The notes under the pieces are model-generated. The model ran no database searches, was not told the origin of the DNA, and worked only from the letters and a program-made list of their open reading frames with translations. Below are positions 15,446 to 24,036 of a DNA stretch of 64,000 nucleotides, piece after piece. The stretch covers positions 45,498 to 109,497 of the forward strand of contig JAUEPE010000020.1 in NCBI GenBank assembly GCA_030403585.1, in the 5' to 3' direction. Position numbers and translations under genes: made by a program. How positions within the stretch are numbered: position 1 is the stretch's first letter; every line of letters begins with the position of its first letter. The DNA is from Frankia sp. RB7. GTDB taxonomy: Bacteria; Pseudomonadota; Alphaproteobacteria; Rhizobiales; Xanthobacteraceae.

Positions 15446-16141
15446 TTACAGCGCCATCTGGCGGCTGATCTCGCTGGCGTCGAGATTGGAGCGGTCGCAG
15501 GTGAACTTGACAGCGCCGCGATCCATCACCGCAAAGCTGTCGCCGAGCTCGCAGGCAAAGTCGAGATATTGTTCGACCAGCACGATGGCGATGTTGCCGA
15601 GGTTGCGCAAGTAAGAGATGGCCCGGCCGATGTCCTTGATGATCGAGGGCTGGATGCCCTCGGTCGGCTCGTCGAGCAGCAACAGTTTCGGCCGCATCAC
15701 CAGCGCACGTCCGATCGCGAGCTGTTGCTGCTGGCCGCCGGAGAGATCGCCGCCGCGCCGGCCGAGCATGGACTCCAGTACCGGAAACAACGAGAACACG
15801 TCGTCCGGGATATGCTTGTCCTCGCGCTTGAGCGGGCCGAAGCCGGTCTTGAGGTTTTCCTCGACCGTCAGAAGCGGAAAGATCTCACGGCCCTGCGGCA
15901 CGAAGCCGATGCCCTTGCGCGCCCGCTCATAGGGCTTGAGGCTCGTGATGTCGCTGCCGTCGAACACGATCGCACCCGAGGAAATCGGATATTGCCCGAC
16001 CATGGCGCGGAGCAGCGATGTCTTGCCGACGCCGTTACGCCCGAGCACGCAGGTGACCTTGCCAGGCTCGGCCGCGATCGAGACGCCACGTAGCGCCTGC
16101 GCCGCGCCGTAGAACAGGTTGATGTCCTTGACCTCAAGCAT
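15446..16141 (-). CDS. urtE: urea ABC transporter ATP-binding protein UrtE
   Basis: The 231-residue LivF-like ATPase of the urea transporter. Walker A GRNGVGKTSLL is near residue 35, the Q-loop VPQGREIFP near 82, signature LSGGQQQQLAIGRAL near 134 and Walker B LLLLDEPTEGIQPSI near 154; the TEGIQPS form is typical of UrtE. It is transcribed after urtD with 3 bases between. Confidence 0.96.
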   Translation of the reverse strand: MLEVKDINLFYGAAQALRGVSIAAEPGKVTCVLGRNGVGKTSLLRAMVGQYPISSGAIVFDGSDITSLKPYERARKGIGFVPQGREIFPLLTVEENLKTGFGPLKREDKHIPDDVFSLFPVLESMLGRRGGDLSGGQQQQLAIGRALVMRPKLLLLDEPTEGIQPSIIKDIGRAISYLRNLGNIAIVLVEQYLDFACELGDSFAVMDRGAVKFTCDRSNLDASEISRQMAL

Positions 16142-16144
16142 TGC

Positions 16145-16906
16145 TCAGCGCCCCAGATACACTTCGATGACCCGCTCGTTGGACGAGACCTGGTCGATGG
16201 TTCCTTCGGCGAGCACGGTGCCTTCGTGCAGGCAGGTGACCTTGACGCCGAGCTCGCGCACGAACGTCATGTCGTGCTCGACCACCATGACCGTGTGGGT
16301 CTTGTTGATTTCTTTCAGCAGCTCGGCGGTGAGATGCGTCTCGACATCGGTCATCCCTGCCACGGGCTCGTCGACGAGAAGCAGTTTTGGGTCCTGCGCC
16401 AGCAGCATGCCGATCTCGAGCCATTGCTTCTGGCCGTGGCTGAGGCTGCCGGCGAGGCGGTTGCGGGCGTCGGTGAGGCGGATCGTCTCCAGCACCTTGT
16501 CGATACGCTCCGACTCCGCCCTGCTGCCGCGCCAGAACAGCGTGCCCTTGACGCTGTGATCGACATTGAGCGCCAGCAGCAGATTGTCCTGCACGGTCTG
16601 GCTTTCGAACACCGTCGGCTTCTGGAATTTGCGGCCGATGCCGAGCTCGGCGATGCGGGTCTCGTCCAATCGCGTCAAATCCGTGACGCCGTCGAACAGC
16701 ACGGTGCCCTCGTCCGGTTTGGTCTTGCCCGTGATGATGTCCATCATCGTGGTCTTGCCGGCGCCGTTCGGGCCGATGATGGCGCGCATTTCGCCAGGCG
16801 CGAGCGTCAGCGACAGATTGTTGATGGCGTGAAAACCGTCGAACGAGACGTGCACGCCGTCGAGATAGAGCAACGCGGAGGTTGCGCGGGTATCCATGAC
16901 GTTCAT
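16145..16906 (-). CDS. urtD: urea ABC transporter ATP-binding protein UrtD
   Basis: The 253-residue LivG-like ATPase that pairs with UrtE. Walker A GPNGAGKTTMMD is near residue 40, signature LSHGQKQWLEIGMLL near 158 and Walker B LLLVDEPVAGMTD near 176; the SHGQKQWLEIGM form is typical of UrtD. Gaps of 5 bases to urtC and 3 to urtE indicate tight coupling. Confidence 0.96.
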   Translation of the reverse strand: MNVMDTRATSALLYLDGVHVSFDGFHAINNLSLTLAPGEMRAIIGPNGAGKTTMMDIITGKTKPDEGTVLFDGVTDLTRLDETRIAELGIGRKFQKPTVFESQTVQDNLLLALNVDHSVKGTLFWRGSRAESERIDKVLETIRLTDARNRLAGSLSHGQKQWLEIGMLLAQDPKLLLVDEPVAGMTDVETHLTAELLKEINKTHTVMVVEHDMTFVRELGVKVTCLHEGTVLAEGTIDQVSSNERVIEVYLGR

Positions 16907-16911
16907 GACCG

Positions 16912-18081
16912 CTACTCCGCCATCTTCGGTTCGGTGACGCCATCTTCAGCCGCCGCACTTGCGGTGGCCGCAGCCGGACGCCTCTCTCTCGACGATTCCC
17001 GCCATGCATTGAAGGTGCCGACGATGCCCTTGGGCAGCAGCAGCGTCGACAGGATGAACAGCGCGCCCAGCATGAACAGCCAGTACGGCGCCAGCACGCC
17101 GGAGGTGAAGAAGGTCTTGGCATAATTGACGACGATGGCGCCGAGCGCCGCGCCGATCAGCGTGCCGCGCCCGCCGACCGCGACCCAGATCACCGCTTCG
17201 ATCGAATTGCCCGGTGCGAATTCGCTCGGATTGATGATGCCGACCTGCGGAACATAGAGCGCACCGGCGACGCCGGCCATGCAGGCCGATAGCGTGAACA
17301 CGAACAGCTTGTAGGATTCGACGCGGTAGCCGAGGAAGCGGCTGCGCGATTCCGCATCGCGGATCGCGATCAGCACCTTGCCGAGCTTGGAGGACACCAC
17401 CGCGCGGCAGATCAGGAAACTGATAATCAGGCCAAGACAACTCAGCATGAACAGGGCGCCGCGGGTACCCTCGGCTTGCACGTTGAAGCCGAGGATATCC
17501 TTGAAGTCGGTCATGCCGTTGTTGCCGCCGAAGCCGAAATCATTGCGGAAAAAGGCCAGCAGCAGCGCATAGGTCATCGCCTGCGTAATGATCGACAGAT
17601 ACACGCCGGTGACGCGGGAGCGGAAGGCGAGCCAGCCGAAGCAGAAGGCGAGCAGCCCCGGCACGAACAGCACCATCAGCGCCGCGAACCAGAACATGTC
17701 GAAGCCGTGCCAGTACCAGGGCAGTTTCGAGTAATTCAGGAACACCATGAAGTCGGGCAGGATCGGATTGCCATAGACACCGCGGGTGCCGATCTGCCGC
17801 ATCAAATACATGCCCATGGCGTAGCCGCCGAGCGCGAAGAAGGCGCCGTGGCCGAGCGAGAGAATGCCGCAATAGCCCCAGATCAGGTCGATCGACAGCG
17901 CCAGGATGGCGTAGCAGACATATTTGCCCCAGAGCGCGACGAGGTAGGTCGGCACCTGGAAGAACGAGCCGGCAGGCAGCAACAGGTTGGACAGCGGGAT
18001 CAGCACGCCCAGCGCGGCAACGACCAACAGGAAGATCGTCGCGCCGCGGTCCAGCGATCGCGTCAGCATGTGAGGGGTCAT
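16912..18081 (-). CDS. urtC: urea ABC transporter permease UrtC
   Basis: The 389-residue LivM-type permease with about ten helices, including the family stretch SIDLIWGYCGILSLGHGAFFALGGYAMGMYL and the large loop before FRNDFGFGGNNGMTDF that is characteristic of UrtC. The ATG overlaps the urtB stop by 4 bases (ATGA). Confidence 0.96.
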   Translation of the reverse strand: MTPHMLTRSLDRGATIFLLVVAALGVLIPLSNLLLPAGSFFQVPTYLVALWGKYVCYAILALSIDLIWGYCGILSLGHGAFFALGGYAMGMYLMRQIGTRGVYGNPILPDFMVFLNYSKLPWYWHGFDMFWFAALMVLFVPGLLAFCFGWLAFRSRVTGVYLSIITQAMTYALLLAFFRNDFGFGGNNGMTDFKDILGFNVQAEGTRGALFMLSCLGLIISFLICRAVVSSKLGKVLIAIRDAESRSRFLGYRVESYKLFVFTLSACMAGVAGALYVPQVGIINPSEFAPGNSIEAVIWVAVGGRGTLIGAALGAIVVNYAKTFFTSGVLAPYWLFMLGALFILSTLLLPKGIVGTFNAWRESSRERRPAAATASAAAEDGVTEPKMAE

Positions 18082-19688
18082 GCTTCCACCGCGCGGCCCT
18101 TGAGCGCGAACAGACCGCGCGGCCGCTTTTGAATGAACAGGATGATCAGAACCAGGATCGCGATCTTGCCGAGCACGGCGCCCGCGACCGGCTCCAGGAA
18201 CTTGTTGGCGATGCCGAGCGTGAAGGCGCCGACCAGCGTGCCCCAGAGATTGCCGACCCCGCCGAACACCACGACCATGAAACTGTCGATGATGTAGCTC
18301 TGGCCAAGATTTGGGCTGACATTGTCGATCTGCGACAGCGCCACGCCGGCGATGCCGGCAATGCCTGAGCCGAGGCCGAAGGTCAGCGCGTCGACGCGCG
18401 AGGTGGCGATGCCCATCGAGGCCGCCATGCGGCGGTTCTGAGTCACCGCACGCATCTCGAGACCAAGCGCGGTGTATCGCAGCATCGCGAGCAGGATCAT
18501 GAACACCGCGAGCGTGAAGACGAGGATCCAGAGCCGGTTATAAGTGATGGTGATCTGGCCGAGCTCGAACGCGCCGCTCATCCAGGAGGGGTTGCCGACC
18601 TCACGGTTGGTCGGGCCGAACATGGTGCGCACCGCCTGCTGCAGAACCAGCGACAGGCCCCAGGTCGCGAGCAGCGTCTCCAACGGCCGGCCGTAGAGGA
18701 AGCGGATGATGCTGCGCTCGATCACCACGCCGATGGCGCCGGCGACGAGGAAGGCGAGCGGCACGGCGATCAGCAGCGAATAGTCGAACAGAGCGGGATA
18801 GCGGGTACGGATCACCTCCTGCACCACGAAGGTGGTGTAGGCGCCGATCATCACCATCTCGCCATGAGCCATGTTGATGACGCCCATCACGCCGAAAGTG
18901 ATGGCGAGCCCGATTGCGGCGAGCAGCAGCACCGAGCCGAGCGACAGGCCGTACCAGGCGTTTTGCACCGTCGACCAGACCGCCAGCGAGCTCTGAATCG
19001 AGCTGATGGCGCTCGCCGCGGCCTTGGTGACGGCGGCCGGCTGGTCGGTACCGATGTCGGACAGCAGTGCCAGGGCCTCCTGATCGCCGCGCGCCCTGAT
19101 GGTGGCGACGGCCTCGAGCTTCTGCACTTCCGTGGCGTCGGACTTGAACAGCAGGATCGCCGCGCGCGCATCACCCAGCGCGGCCTTGACGGATCTGTTG
19201 GTTTCCTTGGCGAGCGCGCCTTCGACGGGCTCGAGCGCGGTCTCTTCATGCGATTTGAAGACGGACTGAGCGGCCTGGAGCCGCGCGCCGAGATCGGGCG
19301 ACTGCAGCGTCAGGCTGCCGAACGCGGCATCGACGCTGCGGCGCAGGCGGTTGTTGAGGCGAACGGCGCTGGCGCTATCAGGTACGCTGGCCACGGGCTC
19401 GCCGGTCGCGGCGTCGATGGACTTGCCGTCGGTGCCGGTGACGTAGACCTTCTTGCTGTCCGGATCGGCCATCAGGCGGCCGTCCTGGAGCGCGCTGATG
19501 ATGGGAAAGGCAAGTTTATTGCCGCTGCTTGCGACCACGCCGATCGCTTCGTCCGTATCGGAATAATCGTCGTTGGCAAATTTGGCGACCGCATCCTCGA
19601 ACGGACCGGCAAAGGCCGGCAGTGCGAACGCGATCAGGAATAGCGAGAGGACAAAGGTGCAGAGACGAGCGGACAAATTGGTTGGCAC
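18078..19688 (-). CDS. urtB: urea ABC transporter permease UrtB with long periplasmic N-domain
   Basis: The 536-residue LivH-type permease. Residues 1-28 are a signal-like helix, residues about 29-240 form a soluble alpha-helical domain (rich in Ala/Asp/Lys, with a tetratricopeptide- or HEAT-like look), and the permease core starts near residue 245 with the typical AIGLAITFGVMGVINMAHGEM. The extended N-terminal part is a known feature of proteobacterial UrtB and is absent from LivH. It follows urtA across a strong intergenic hairpin. Confidence 0.95.
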   Translation of the reverse strand: MPTNLSARLCTFVLSLFLIAFALPAFAGPFEDAVAKFANDDYSDTDEAIGVVASSGNKLAFPIISALQDGRLMADPDSKKVYVTGTDGKSIDAATGEPVASVPDSASAVRLNNRLRRSVDAAFGSLTLQSPDLGARLQAAQSVFKSHEETALEPVEGALAKETNRSVKAALGDARAAILLFKSDATEVQKLEAVATIRARGDQEALALLSDIGTDQPAAVTKAAASAISSIQSSLAVWSTVQNAWYGLSLGSVLLLAAIGLAITFGVMGVINMAHGEMVMIGAYTTFVVQEVIRTRYPALFDYSLLIAVPLAFLVAGAIGVVIERSIIRFLYGRPLETLLATWGLSLVLQQAVRTMFGPTNREVGNPSWMSGAFELGQITITYNRLWILVFTLAVFMILLAMLRYTALGLEMRAVTQNRRMAASMGIATSRVDALTFGLGSGIAGIAGVALSQIDNVSPNLGQSYIIDSFMVVVFGGVGNLWGTLVGAFTLGIANKFLEPVAGAVLGKIAILVLIILFIQKRPRGLFALKGRAVEA

Positions 19689-19711
19689 TGTGGATCACCC
19701 CGGCAGAAGTA

Positions 19712-19743
19712 GGGAGAAGGCGGCGGAATAGCCGCCTCCTCCC
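19712..19743 (-). promoter_or_regulatory. intergenic mRNA hairpin between urtA and urtB
   Basis: GGGAG-A-AGGCGGC pairs with GCCGCCT-C-CTCCC (12 bp, one mismatch) around a 6-base loop, 28 bases after the urtA stop. There is no T-run, so it is not a strong terminator. In other binding-protein operons such hairpins protect the upstream mRNA and give a high level of binding protein over permease; that role here is inference. Confidence 0.55.
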
Positions 19744-19770
19744 GTCGTGCAGTCGAACGTCAGATCCGGA

Positions 19771-21093
19771 TCAGGAGCCGGAGCCGAGGCACTTGTTGGT
19801 CTTGGTGTTGAAGTTGCCGCACTTCTTGCCGACCCAGTCGCCGACCAGGTCCTTGGAGCCATCGAGCTCCTTCGACCAGGCGTCGCCAGCGACGAGACCC
19901 GGGGTCTTCCAGACCACGTCGAACTGGCCATTGCCCTTGATCTCGCCGATGAACACCGGCTTGGTGATGTGGTGGTTCGGCAGCATCTTCGAGGTGCCAC
20001 CGGTCAGGTTCGCAGCCTCGATGCCGGGAAGCGCATCGATGACCTTGTCGGCCTCGATGGACTTCGCCTTTTCGACCGCCTTCACCCACATGTTGAAGCC
20101 GATATAGGTGGCTTCCATCGGGTCGTTGGTGGTGCGCTTCGGGTTCTTCGTATAGGCCTGCCAGTCCTTGATGAACTTCTCGTTCGCCGGGGTCTTGATC
20201 GACTCGAAGTAGTTCCAGGCGGCGAGATGGCCGAGCAGCGGCTTGGTGTCGATGCCGGCGAGTTCTTCCTCACCCACCGAGAACGCGACCACCGGGATGT
20301 CCTTCGCCTTGATACCCTGGTTGCCGAGCTCCTTGTAGAAGGGAACGTTGGCGTCGCCGTTGATGGTCGAGACCACCGCCGTCTTCTTGCCGGCCGAGCC
20401 GAACTTCTTGATGTCGGCCACGATCGTCTGCCAGTCGGAGTGACCGAATGGCGTGTAGTTGATCATGATGTCTTCCTGGGCGACACCCTTGGACTTCAGA
20501 TAGGCTTCCAGGATCTTGTTGGTGGTGCGCGGATAGACGTAGTCGGTGCCCGCGAGCACCCAGCGCTTCACTTTCTCGTCCTTCATCAGATAGTCGACGG
20601 CCGGGATCGCCTGCTGGTTCGGCGCAGCACCGGTGTAGAACACGTTACGCTCAGACTCTTCGCCCTCGTACTGCACGGGGTAGAAAAGAATGCTGTTCAG
20701 TTCCTTGAAGACGGGCAGCACGGACTTGCGCGACACCGAGGTCCAGCAGCCGAACACGACGGCGACCTTGTCCTTGGTGATCAGCTCGCGCGCCTTTTCG
20801 GCGAACAGCGGCCAGTTCGACGCGGGATCGACGACGACGGCTTCGAGCTTTTTGCCCATCACGCCGCCCTTCTTGTTCTGCTCATCAATCATGAACAGAA
20901 CGGTGTCCTTCAGCGTGGTTTCGCTGATCGCCATGGTGCCGGAGAGAGAGTGAAGGACGCCGACCTTGATGGTGTCGTCCGCGGCCTTGGCACCGGAAAT
21001 GGACGCCAGACCGAGCATCAGTCCGGCGGTCGCGGCGAGAGCGCCACGGCGGCTAAATGACGCCGCTATATCGTGAGTGGATTTGGTAGGCAT
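19771..21093 (-). CDS. urtA: urea ABC transporter substrate-binding protein UrtA
   Basis: The 440-residue periplasmic urea-binding protein. It has a Tat-type signal (FSRRGALAATAGLML, cleavage near SGAKA-AD) and begins the mature part with DDTIKVGVLHSLSGTMAISE, the standard UrtA start. The ATG at 21093 was chosen over the open frame to 21198 because the twin-arginine signal follows it and GGGAGATGATAC lies upstream. It is the first gene of the urt-ure transcript. A candidate sigma-54 promoter lies about 80 bases upstream. Confidence 0.96.
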   Translation of the reverse strand: MPTKSTHDIAASFSRRGALAATAGLMLGLASISGAKAADDTIKVGVLHSLSGTMAISETTLKDTVLFMIDEQNKKGGVMGKKLEAVVVDPASNWPLFAEKARELITKDKVAVVFGCWTSVSRKSVLPVFKELNSILFYPVQYEGEESERNVFYTGAAPNQQAIPAVDYLMKDEKVKRWVLAGTDYVYPRTTNKILEAYLKSKGVAQEDIMINYTPFGHSDWQTIVADIKKFGSAGKKTAVVSTINGDANVPFYKELGNQGIKAKDIPVVAFSVGEEELAGIDTKPLLGHLAAWNYFESIKTPANEKFIKDWQAYTKNPKRTTNDPMEATYIGFNMWVKAVEKAKSIEADKVIDALPGIEAANLTGGTSKMLPNHHITKPVFIGEIKGNGQFDVVWKTPGLVAGDAWSKELDGSKDLVGDWVGKKCGNFNTKTNKCLGSGS

Positions 21094-21170
21094 GGATGTA
21101 TCATCTCCCTGACGCAGACGTGAAATAGACGCTGCGAAACGGCCCCACGGCCGCCTGCGATTAACGGAAT

Positions 21171-21186
21171 CGCAAGAACCATGCCA
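21171..21186 (-). promoter_or_regulatory. candidate sigma-54 promoter of the urt-ure operon
   Basis: On the minus strand TGGCAT, 5 bases, then TTGCG gives the -24 GG and -12 GC elements with the required 10-base spacing. It departs from the TGGCAC-N5-TTGCA consensus at two positions. It would start transcription near 21160, about 65 bases before urtA. Urea transporter operons are nitrogen-controlled (NtrC) in several bacteria, so the site makes sense, but I did not find a clear NtrC box. Confidence 0.5.
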
Positions 21187-21599
21187 TGGGCTGGGCACCT
21201 GCCAAGTGATTGGTCAATCTAGACAATTTCGCCGCAATCAAAGTTTAGCCACAGTCCAATTGATTAAAACTTAGGCTGATAAAATGTATGCTTATGCGGC
21301 AGACAGTTTATTTTTTGAGCAAAACCCCGCCACTGGCTAAAATTCCGGCATAACTATTTTTGCACCGCAATCGAAGCCGGGTGAACACTTGCCTTGAAAC
21401 CGCCCCGTCAATGTTCCATATAGGGGGCGAGATCGTTCGCGAATCGAGCGATCGTTGCGAGCCGCGTGTTCTTAAGCCCTCTACGGGCCTCTGGCTTGCC
21501 CCAAATCTCCCAAGCCATCCGACACCCCAAACACGCAGGTGTCTTCTCGACACCCCTTTGCGCGTGCCCCGCTGATTGCGCCGGGCGCCCGCTTTTGAC
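21187..21599. other. divergent urtA/helicase regulatory region
   Basis: This 413-base stretch has no credible gene. It is AT-rich between about 21210 and 21360, unlike the surrounding coding DNA, and should hold the upstream activator region for urtA and the promoter and long 5' leader of the helicase gene. No riboswitch or known cold-box was recognised. Confidence 0.5.
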
Positions 21600-23153
21600 A
21601 TGAAAAGAGCCCCTCTTTTGACTTCATTTCAGGACTTCGGCCTCGCCGAGCCCATCGCACGTGCGCTCGCCGAAGAGAATTACGTCACCCCCACCCCCAT
21701 CCAGGCCCAGACGATTCCCACGGCGCTGACCGGCCGCGACGTCGTCGGCATCGCCCAGACCGGTACCGGCAAGACCGCGTCTTTCGCGCTGCCTATCCTG
21801 CATCGCCTGCTGGAGAACCGCATCAAGCTGCAGCCCAAGACCTGCCGTGTGCTGGTGCTGTCGCCCACCCGCGAGCTTTCGGGGCAGATCCTCGACAGCT
21901 TCAACGCCTATGGCCGCCATATCCGCCTGTCCTCGACGCTCGCCATCGGCGGCGTTCCGATGGGCCGTCAGGTCCGCTCATTGATGCAGGGCGTCGAGGT
22001 GCTGGTCGCCACCCCCGGCCGCCTGCTCGACCTCGTGCAGAGCAACGGGCTGAAGCTTGGCAGCGTCGAGTTCCTCGTCCTCGACGAGGCCGACCGGATG
22101 CTCGACATGGGCTTCATCAACGACATCCGCAAAATCGTCGCCAAACTGCCGATCAAGCGGCAGACGCTGTTCTTCTCGGCCACCATGCCGAAGGACATCG
22201 CCGAGCTCGCCGACGCGATGCTGCGCGACCCGGCCCGCGTCGCGGTGACCCCGGTCTCTTCGACCGTGGAGCGCATCCAGCAGCGCATCATCCAGGTCGA
22301 TTTCTCGGCCAAGCCGGCGTTCCTCGCCAAGCTGCTGAAGCAGGAGCAGGTCAACCGCGCGCTGGTCTTTACCCGCACCAAGCACGGCGCCGACAAGGTC
22401 GTAAAGACGCTCGAGAAGGCCGGTATCGCCGCCAGCGCCATCCACGGCAACAAGTCGCAGAACCATCGCGAACGGACGTTAGCCCAGTTCCGCACAGGCG
22501 AGATCCGCACGCTGGTCGCCACCGACATCGCCGCCCGCGGCATCGATGTCGATGGTATCACCCACGTCATCAATTTCGACCTGCCCAACGTGCCCGAGAC
22601 CTATGTGCACCGCATCGGCCGCACCGCGCGCGCCGGTGCTGAAGGCACCGCGATCTCGCTGGTCGCCGGCGGCGAGGAACTCACCTATCTCCGCGACATC
22701 GAGCGGCTGATCAAGGTGGCACTGCCGCGCGAAGATCTACGCACCGATGCCGGCCGACGCGATGCGGGCGCTCCCCCGCAGCAGCAACGGCAGGGTCGCC
22801 CCGGCCGCCCGGGCCAGCGCCCGCAAGGCGCAAGGCATGGTGAGGGACGCCACGGCGACGGCCGGCGTGGTGACGAAAGGCGCAGCGACGGACGGCATAG
22901 CGCCGGCAAGCAGGGCGACGGAAGGCCCGGCGAAGGTCGGCATGTTGACGGACGGCCTGGCAATAGCCAGAAGGTCTCCAAGGGACCTCGCCCCCAAAGG
23001 TCTGGTGGCAAGTCGCATTCTTCGTCAAACGACCGACCGGAGCAGCGTTCCGCGCATAGCGCCGGCAAACCTGATGGGATACAAGGCGTAGCCTTTTTGC
23101 GCCGCGACAGTCGGCCGATGGGCCAACCGACCCGCAAACCCTATTCGCACTAG
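21600..23153 (+). CDS. DEAD-box ATP-dependent RNA helicase
   Basis: The 517-residue product is a RhlE/DeaD-like RNA helicase. Motifs in order are Q-motif TPTPIQAQTIP, motif I AQTGTGKT near residue 50, PTREL, TPGR, DEAD (VLDEADRMLDMGF, near 160), SAT, TPGR-following, and the C-terminal HRIGRTAR near 342. From about residue 390 the tail is a low-complexity Arg/Gly/Asp/Gln region with repeating GDGR/GEGRH units, probably RNA-binding and disordered. The ATG at 21600 was chosen; a TTG at 21618 (TSFQDFGL) is a real alternative. IF-1 follows after 23 bases and a cold shock gene lies near, suggesting a cold or translation-stress role. Confidence 0.93.
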   Translation: MKRAPLLTSFQDFGLAEPIARALAEENYVTPTPIQAQTIPTALTGRDVVGIAQTGTGKTASFALPILHRLLENRIKLQPKTCRVLVLSPTRELSGQILDSFNAYGRHIRLSSTLAIGGVPMGRQVRSLMQGVEVLVATPGRLLDLVQSNGLKLGSVEFLVLDEADRMLDMGFINDIRKIVAKLPIKRQTLFFSATMPKDIAELADAMLRDPARVAVTPVSSTVERIQQRIIQVDFSAKPAFLAKLLKQEQVNRALVFTRTKHGADKVVKTLEKAGIAASAIHGNKSQNHRERTLAQFRTGEIRTLVATDIAARGIDVDGITHVINFDLPNVPETYVHRIGRTARAGAEGTAISLVAGGEELTYLRDIERLIKVALPREDLRTDAGRRDAGAPPQQQRQGRPGRPGQRPQGARHGEGRHGDGRRGDERRSDGRHSAGKQGDGRPGEGRHVDGRPGNSQKVSKGPRPQRSGGKSHSSSNDRPEQRSAHSAGKPDGIQGVAFLRRDSRPMGQPTRKPYSH

Positions 23154-23176
23154 CCGTCCACGACCTGGAGAAATTC

Positions 23177-23464
23177 ATGGCTAAGGAAGAGCTGATCCAG
23201 TTCGAAGGACTGGTCACCGAAATCCTCCCCGACGCGCGCTACCGCGTGCAGCTCGACGCCGGGCACGAGATCGTCGCCTACACCGCCGGCAAGATGAAGA
23301 AGAACCGCATCAAGACGCTGGCGGGAGACCGTGTGACGGTGGAGATGTCGCCCTACGACCTCGAAAAGGGCCGGCTGATTTTCCGCCACAAGGACGAACG
23401 CCCCAGTGGCGTGGGTGGGCCTCCCCGTCCCGGACAGCGCGGCGGCCAGTTCCGCCGCCGCTAG
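23177..23464 (+). CDS. infA: translation initiation factor IF-1, extended form
   Basis: The 95-residue protein is IF-1: the OB-fold sequence runs through residues 1-72 (MAKEELIQFEGLVTEILPD, then GHEIVAYTAGKMKKNRIKTLAGDRVTVEMSPYDL and GRLIFRHK). Canonical IF-1 is about 72 residues; this one has an extra RG/P-rich tail of about 22 residues ending GQFRRR. It lies 23 bases after the helicase gene, so they are probably one operon. Several alphaproteobacteria carry a second infA; this may be the non-canonical copy, which cannot be settled from this window. Confidence 0.92.
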   Translation: MAKEELIQFEGLVTEILPDARYRVQLDAGHEIVAYTAGKMKKNRIKTLAGDRVTVEMSPYDLEKGRLIFRHKDERPSGVGGPPRPGQRGGQFRRR

Positions 23465-23510
23465 TCGGTTTCGCGCGCGAGCGCGGAACTAAAATGCGGA
23501 CCTGTATGCT

Positions 23511-23537
23511 GATCCGCCGCTTAAATCGCGGCGGATC
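23511..23537 (+). terminator. 10-bp hairpin after infA
   Basis: GATCCGCCGC (23511-23520) pairs perfectly with GCGGCGGATC (23528-23537) around a 7-base loop, 47 bases after the infA stop. It is followed by A residues rather than T, so it may mark a processed 3' end rather than a classical terminator. The 266 bases between infA and the cold shock gene hold nothing else I can name. Confidence 0.4.
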
Positions 23538-23730
23538 AAAAAATCGTGCGCGCCAGGATTGTTTTGGTGCCTTATTTCCAATAAAATCCACTAATCGATT
23601 TTCGGCCGGACGACATTAGCATCCACCGGTACAGCCGGTTCAGACACGCTGACGACCCTTCCAGAAATTCGATCTAACCTGCCCGCGCAAGCGGGCTCTT
23701 ACATTGTGTATCTGAGAAGGAACTACCCCC

Positions 23731-23943
23731 GTGAGCATGGGAACCGTGAAGTGGTTTAACGCAACCAAGGGCTTTGGCTTCATTCAGCCCGACGAAGGCG
23801 GACAGGACGTGTTCGTCCACATCAGCGCCGTCGAGCGCGCCGGCCTCGGCTCGCTGCGCGAAGGCCAGAAGATCTCCTACGAGATCGTCGCCGATCGCCG
23901 GTCCGGCAAGTCGGCTGCCGACAACCTCCGCGACGCGGGCTGA
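23731..23943 (+). CDS. cold shock protein, CspA family
   Basis: The 70-residue single-domain cold shock protein binds single-stranded nucleic acid. RNP1-type GFGFIQ and RNP2-type VFVHIS are both present after MGTVKWFNATK. The GTG at 23731 lies 9 bases after AAGGA; the ATG at 23737 is a second choice. The gene is monocistronic, with a strong terminator following. Its upstream leader may be long, as is usual for csp genes. Confidence 0.95.
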   Translation: MSMGTVKWFNATKGFGFIQPDEGGQDVFVHISAVERAGLGSLREGQKISYEIVADRRSGKSAADNLRDAG

Positions 23944-23970
23944 TCTCCAGCGCGAGCGCACCGAACGACG

Positions 23971-24003
23971 AAAAAGGCCGTACGGGATGTACGGCCTTTT
24001 TTT
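23971..24003. terminator. bidirectional rho-independent terminator
   Basis: AAAAAGGCCGTAC and GTACGGCCTTTTT form a 13-bp stem around a GGGAT loop, with T-runs on both strands. It ends the csp transcript on plus and the tadG transcript, which stops at 24037, on minus. Confidence 0.9.
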
Positions 24004-24036
24004 ATGCGGTATCGACGAATTCGCCCGCCATCCAGC

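Noticed and set aside
16134..17123. 329-residue frame overlapping urtD and urtC
   Set aside because: It reads urtD/urtC in another frame, with Arg/His-rich low-complexity sequence.
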